From: Prinia subflava
Lineage: Eukaryota > Chordata > Aves > Passeriformes > Cisticolidae
DNA length: 64,000 bases
Reading direction: 5' to 3'
NCBI RefSeq assembly: GCF_021018805.1
Contig: NC_086259.1
Location: 6,953,501-7,017,500, forward strand
Position 1 is the first letter of the stretch, and each line of letters starts with the position of its first letter. A program made the position numbers and the translations under genes. Positions 61,551 to 64,000 of the stretch are shown here, piece after piece. The notes under the pieces were generated by a model, which worked only from the letters and a program-made list of their open reading frames with translations, did no database searches and had not been told where the DNA came from.

Positions 61551-64000
61551 CTGTGTAATAAAAAATAAGATGCAATTATTAAGGCGACTGACTGAAAAAT
61601 ACAACAAAAAAATCCAACAAAAGACATTTGAGAGGTGGGAAAAAACCCACAAAGGGACTAAGGAACGTGGGCAGAACATTTTCCATTTCAAATTATTGTT
61701 TAACTGTTTAAGTGAAACTGTCAATGAACCAGAGCACCAGCACAGGGTAATAGTCTCCGGATGTTACAGAAATACCAAGGCAAAGCAGAGATGTTTATTT
61801 ACAAAGCAGGAGACACTGATCCTGTGACAGCTTTATTACAATGTGGGGTTTTTTACCCTTTGTGCCAAACAGTAGATTTTGATTTGATCTGATAGATACC
61901 AACACGTGAATGTGACATTTGCTCACTGTCCCACTAACAGCAGGTTTTATTAACTGGGAGAACAAACCTGGTTTGTATTTTAGCTCATTTTTAACAGTCA
62001 CATTTAAAGAGCAGAGCCTTTTTTTAAATTTACAATGAATTTAAAATTTTTCAATCTACAATTTAACATTAAAAATTATCTCCAGGGTCACCTGGAAAAT
62101 CTGATCAAAATCCAATCATTATGAATCACTTATTTAGTAAAAAAGACTCACTCTGAAAATCATACAAAAAGCTGCCTTTCAGAAATAATAAATATAAACC
62201 CCATTTAAAGCTGCAGAGGTGACCTGAGATACACACTTGTGAGCAAATGGTAGTCAGTGACAAGTTCTTGCTGGCATTTAAAAGCCTTGCTGCCTGGTAA
62301 AACAGTGCATCCATTGAGGATGGGGAATACCTTGTTGAGTGCTGTCTGGCACATAGGGAACAAATCCTAATGCTTCAGCCCTGGCTGGGTGAAGGGCAGG
62401 GCTGAGTGTTTAACCCCTTTTCCCCAAGCCCAGCCCTCCTGGGGGCACTGCCTGCTCCTGAGAGCTCCAGGCAAGGGAAGCTCCCTGCCCTCTGCCCATC
62501 ACCACCCATGCAGTTCCTGCACCTCTCCCCTTCCACCACTGCCACAAATGCAGTGGGACTCCAGTGGCTCTGTGGGTCTTCATGAAACTGCTTTGTGATT
62601 CCAATCAACTGTAGGACAATGTCTTCGTTACTCAGCATCGTTTGTGTTTTAAAATCTCTATTAACCAACTGTGCAGCCATTTTTTTTAAATTTTAAGAAC
62701 TCATGGCTTAAAGATATCCTTATTCAAATACGTCAGCTTATACTTTAATCCTGAGTTAAATACAAATTCAACAGCAACATTAAAAAGCAAACAGGTGACT
62801 GCAAGCAATGCTGGAATGTGTGTCCCCTGCTCTTCCACGGGATAGCACTTTTCATCATCTTGTTAAGAAAGGCTGAAATGTGTTTTAGTGAGATTTGAAT
62901 ATAAATTGAGGTAAGCCAAGCAATCAGAGTAACTTGTGAGGATTTCATTTGCTATAATTACAAAATTAATAAATAAAATTGGAAGGATTAGTTAACAATC
63001 TATTTCGATCTGATTGTCAAATTGTGCCCTCCTGGTTTCTGTTACTCCTCAGTATTAACCACTGACTTGACTACCAAGGCAGGCACATGGCTTCCTGAAC
63101 ACCAGCAAGTGCCTCAACACGCCAGTGATTCTCCCTCCTAGCTCAACACAGCTTCTGTCAGTGAGGAACCCAGGTCAGATCAAAAAGACAACAGAGGGAT
63201 AACCACCTTCTGCTCACTCACTGTTACCTCAGAGCACACTACCTTCATACACTAACCAAAAAAGTGAAGTAGTAAAATCCGGAAAAAGAAGAGGCAGCAA
63301 GAAACTGAGATGCTCAGGATGCTCGTGGTTGCCCTCCTCTGAGATACAGCCCATTAGCACATGAACAAAACCATTTCTTAGGCTGATGAAGCCCAGCCTG
63401 CCTCAACCATTATGTTGGTCTCTTAGCTACTTCTCTCAGTCACGGTACAGAGAGAAAACATTGGTAATTTCCACTTAACAGATTTGCAGCTAAAGTTAAG
63501 AGGGTTTCAGTGAACAACAGTGATGAAGCAAGTTTAGGATACCAGAAGAGCTGCACAAATGCTGACCTGGCATGCACAGCATGGTGCTGCACTAATACTG
63601 TCACTGTGGGATGCTTTTCCTAGAATGTTACTCCTCCTATTTTGCAATGACATGTACCCATTGCAGAGACACCCCCTTAATCAGCCTTGGCATATAAAGA
63701 TTATTTTGATTTATTCTAGGAAAAAGTAACAGTGAACTGCCCATAGCCTTCTGCAGATCTGCTCCTCCTAAAAATGTCTAGAGTGCTGCTATTTTCAGAT
63801 TGTAAAATTATTTGTGCCTCCAACTTTGCCCGAGTCCTACTGGGCACTCTTCGGATAGCACAGAAATGATCCAGTTAATTCCTTAGCACAACTACCCTTG
63901 CTTCCCAGTGTCCCCATGAGCAACCCTTGGGAAGCAGCTGTGCAGCCCATGTGCAGGAGCTGCACACCAGGATTGCTGTGCTGTTTGTTCCCTGCCCGTC
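61551..64000 (-). other. URI1: URI1 intron, 3' part (continues past window end)
   Basis: The intron upstream of the LEELERQEE exon begins at acceptor TTACACAG and runs off the window. I searched the minus strand for the expected preceding exon (DIVDIREEIKCDFEFK-like) and found nothing. The prefoldin-domain exons therefore lie beyond 64,000. A GC-richer patch at about 62,380-62,600 has an open frame but no recognisable protein. Confidence 0.75.

Noticed and set aside
62375..62680. Possible extra URI1 exon in the first intron
   Set aside because: The minus-strand translation does not match the expected upstream URI1 residues and lacks a suitable acceptor/donor pair in phase.

Overview
The window is nuclear DNA from an animal, most likely a bird. 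Its one recognisable protein-coding gene is the 3' half of URI1 (unconventional prefoldin RPB5 interactor 1), on the minus strand. Five coding exons lie between 61,550 and 55,520 and give 346 C-terminal residues. Every splice junction and reading frame is consistent, and the product aligns well with vertebrate URI1 as I know it. Short URI1 introns (0.58-2.2 kb here), few recognisable transposons, and one degenerate CR1-type LINE fit an avian genome. The species cannot be named; a passerine is only a guess.

Layout. Positions 1-54,900 are a gene desert downstream of URI1. I found no exon of a known gene, no tRNA or rRNA and no CRISPR array there. The long open frames in it are explained by stop-poor tandem repeats or GC-rich sequence. 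The desert holds AT-rich homeobox-site-like blocks that resemble vertebrate conserved noncoding elements (conservation not testable here). It also holds two transposon fossils: a hAT transposase at about 17.9-18.75 kb and a CR1-type reverse transcriptase at about 42.1-42.35 kb. In mammals the order is CCNE1-URI1-ZNF536-TSHZ3 with the 3' end of URI1 facing ZNF536, so the desert is probably part of the ZNF536/TSHZ3 regulatory landscape. That is inference from synteny.

From 46 to 54 kb the composition changes. Three short CpG-island-like patches (46.07, 48.13 and 50.3-51.4 kb) lie beside a cluster of unstable-looking tandem repeats: a 13-bp minisatellite, a ~356-bp (GGGAAA)n array able to form G-quadruplex or triplex DNA, and a ~630-bp modular C-rich minisatellite. 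Perfect or near-perfect HNF1 and RFX sites sit in this zone.

From 54.9 to 64 kb is URI1: a ~0.6-kb 3' UTR ending at an ATTAAA signal, the five last coding exons, four complete introns, and the 3' part of a fifth intron that runs off the window. The upstream prefoldin-domain exons are outside. Points of interest in URI1 are an exon whose first six bases recreate a strong splice donor (recursive-splicing configuration), loss of the serine at the expected S6K1 site (Cys instead), and a much shortened acidic tract. No convincing new multi-gene system was found.
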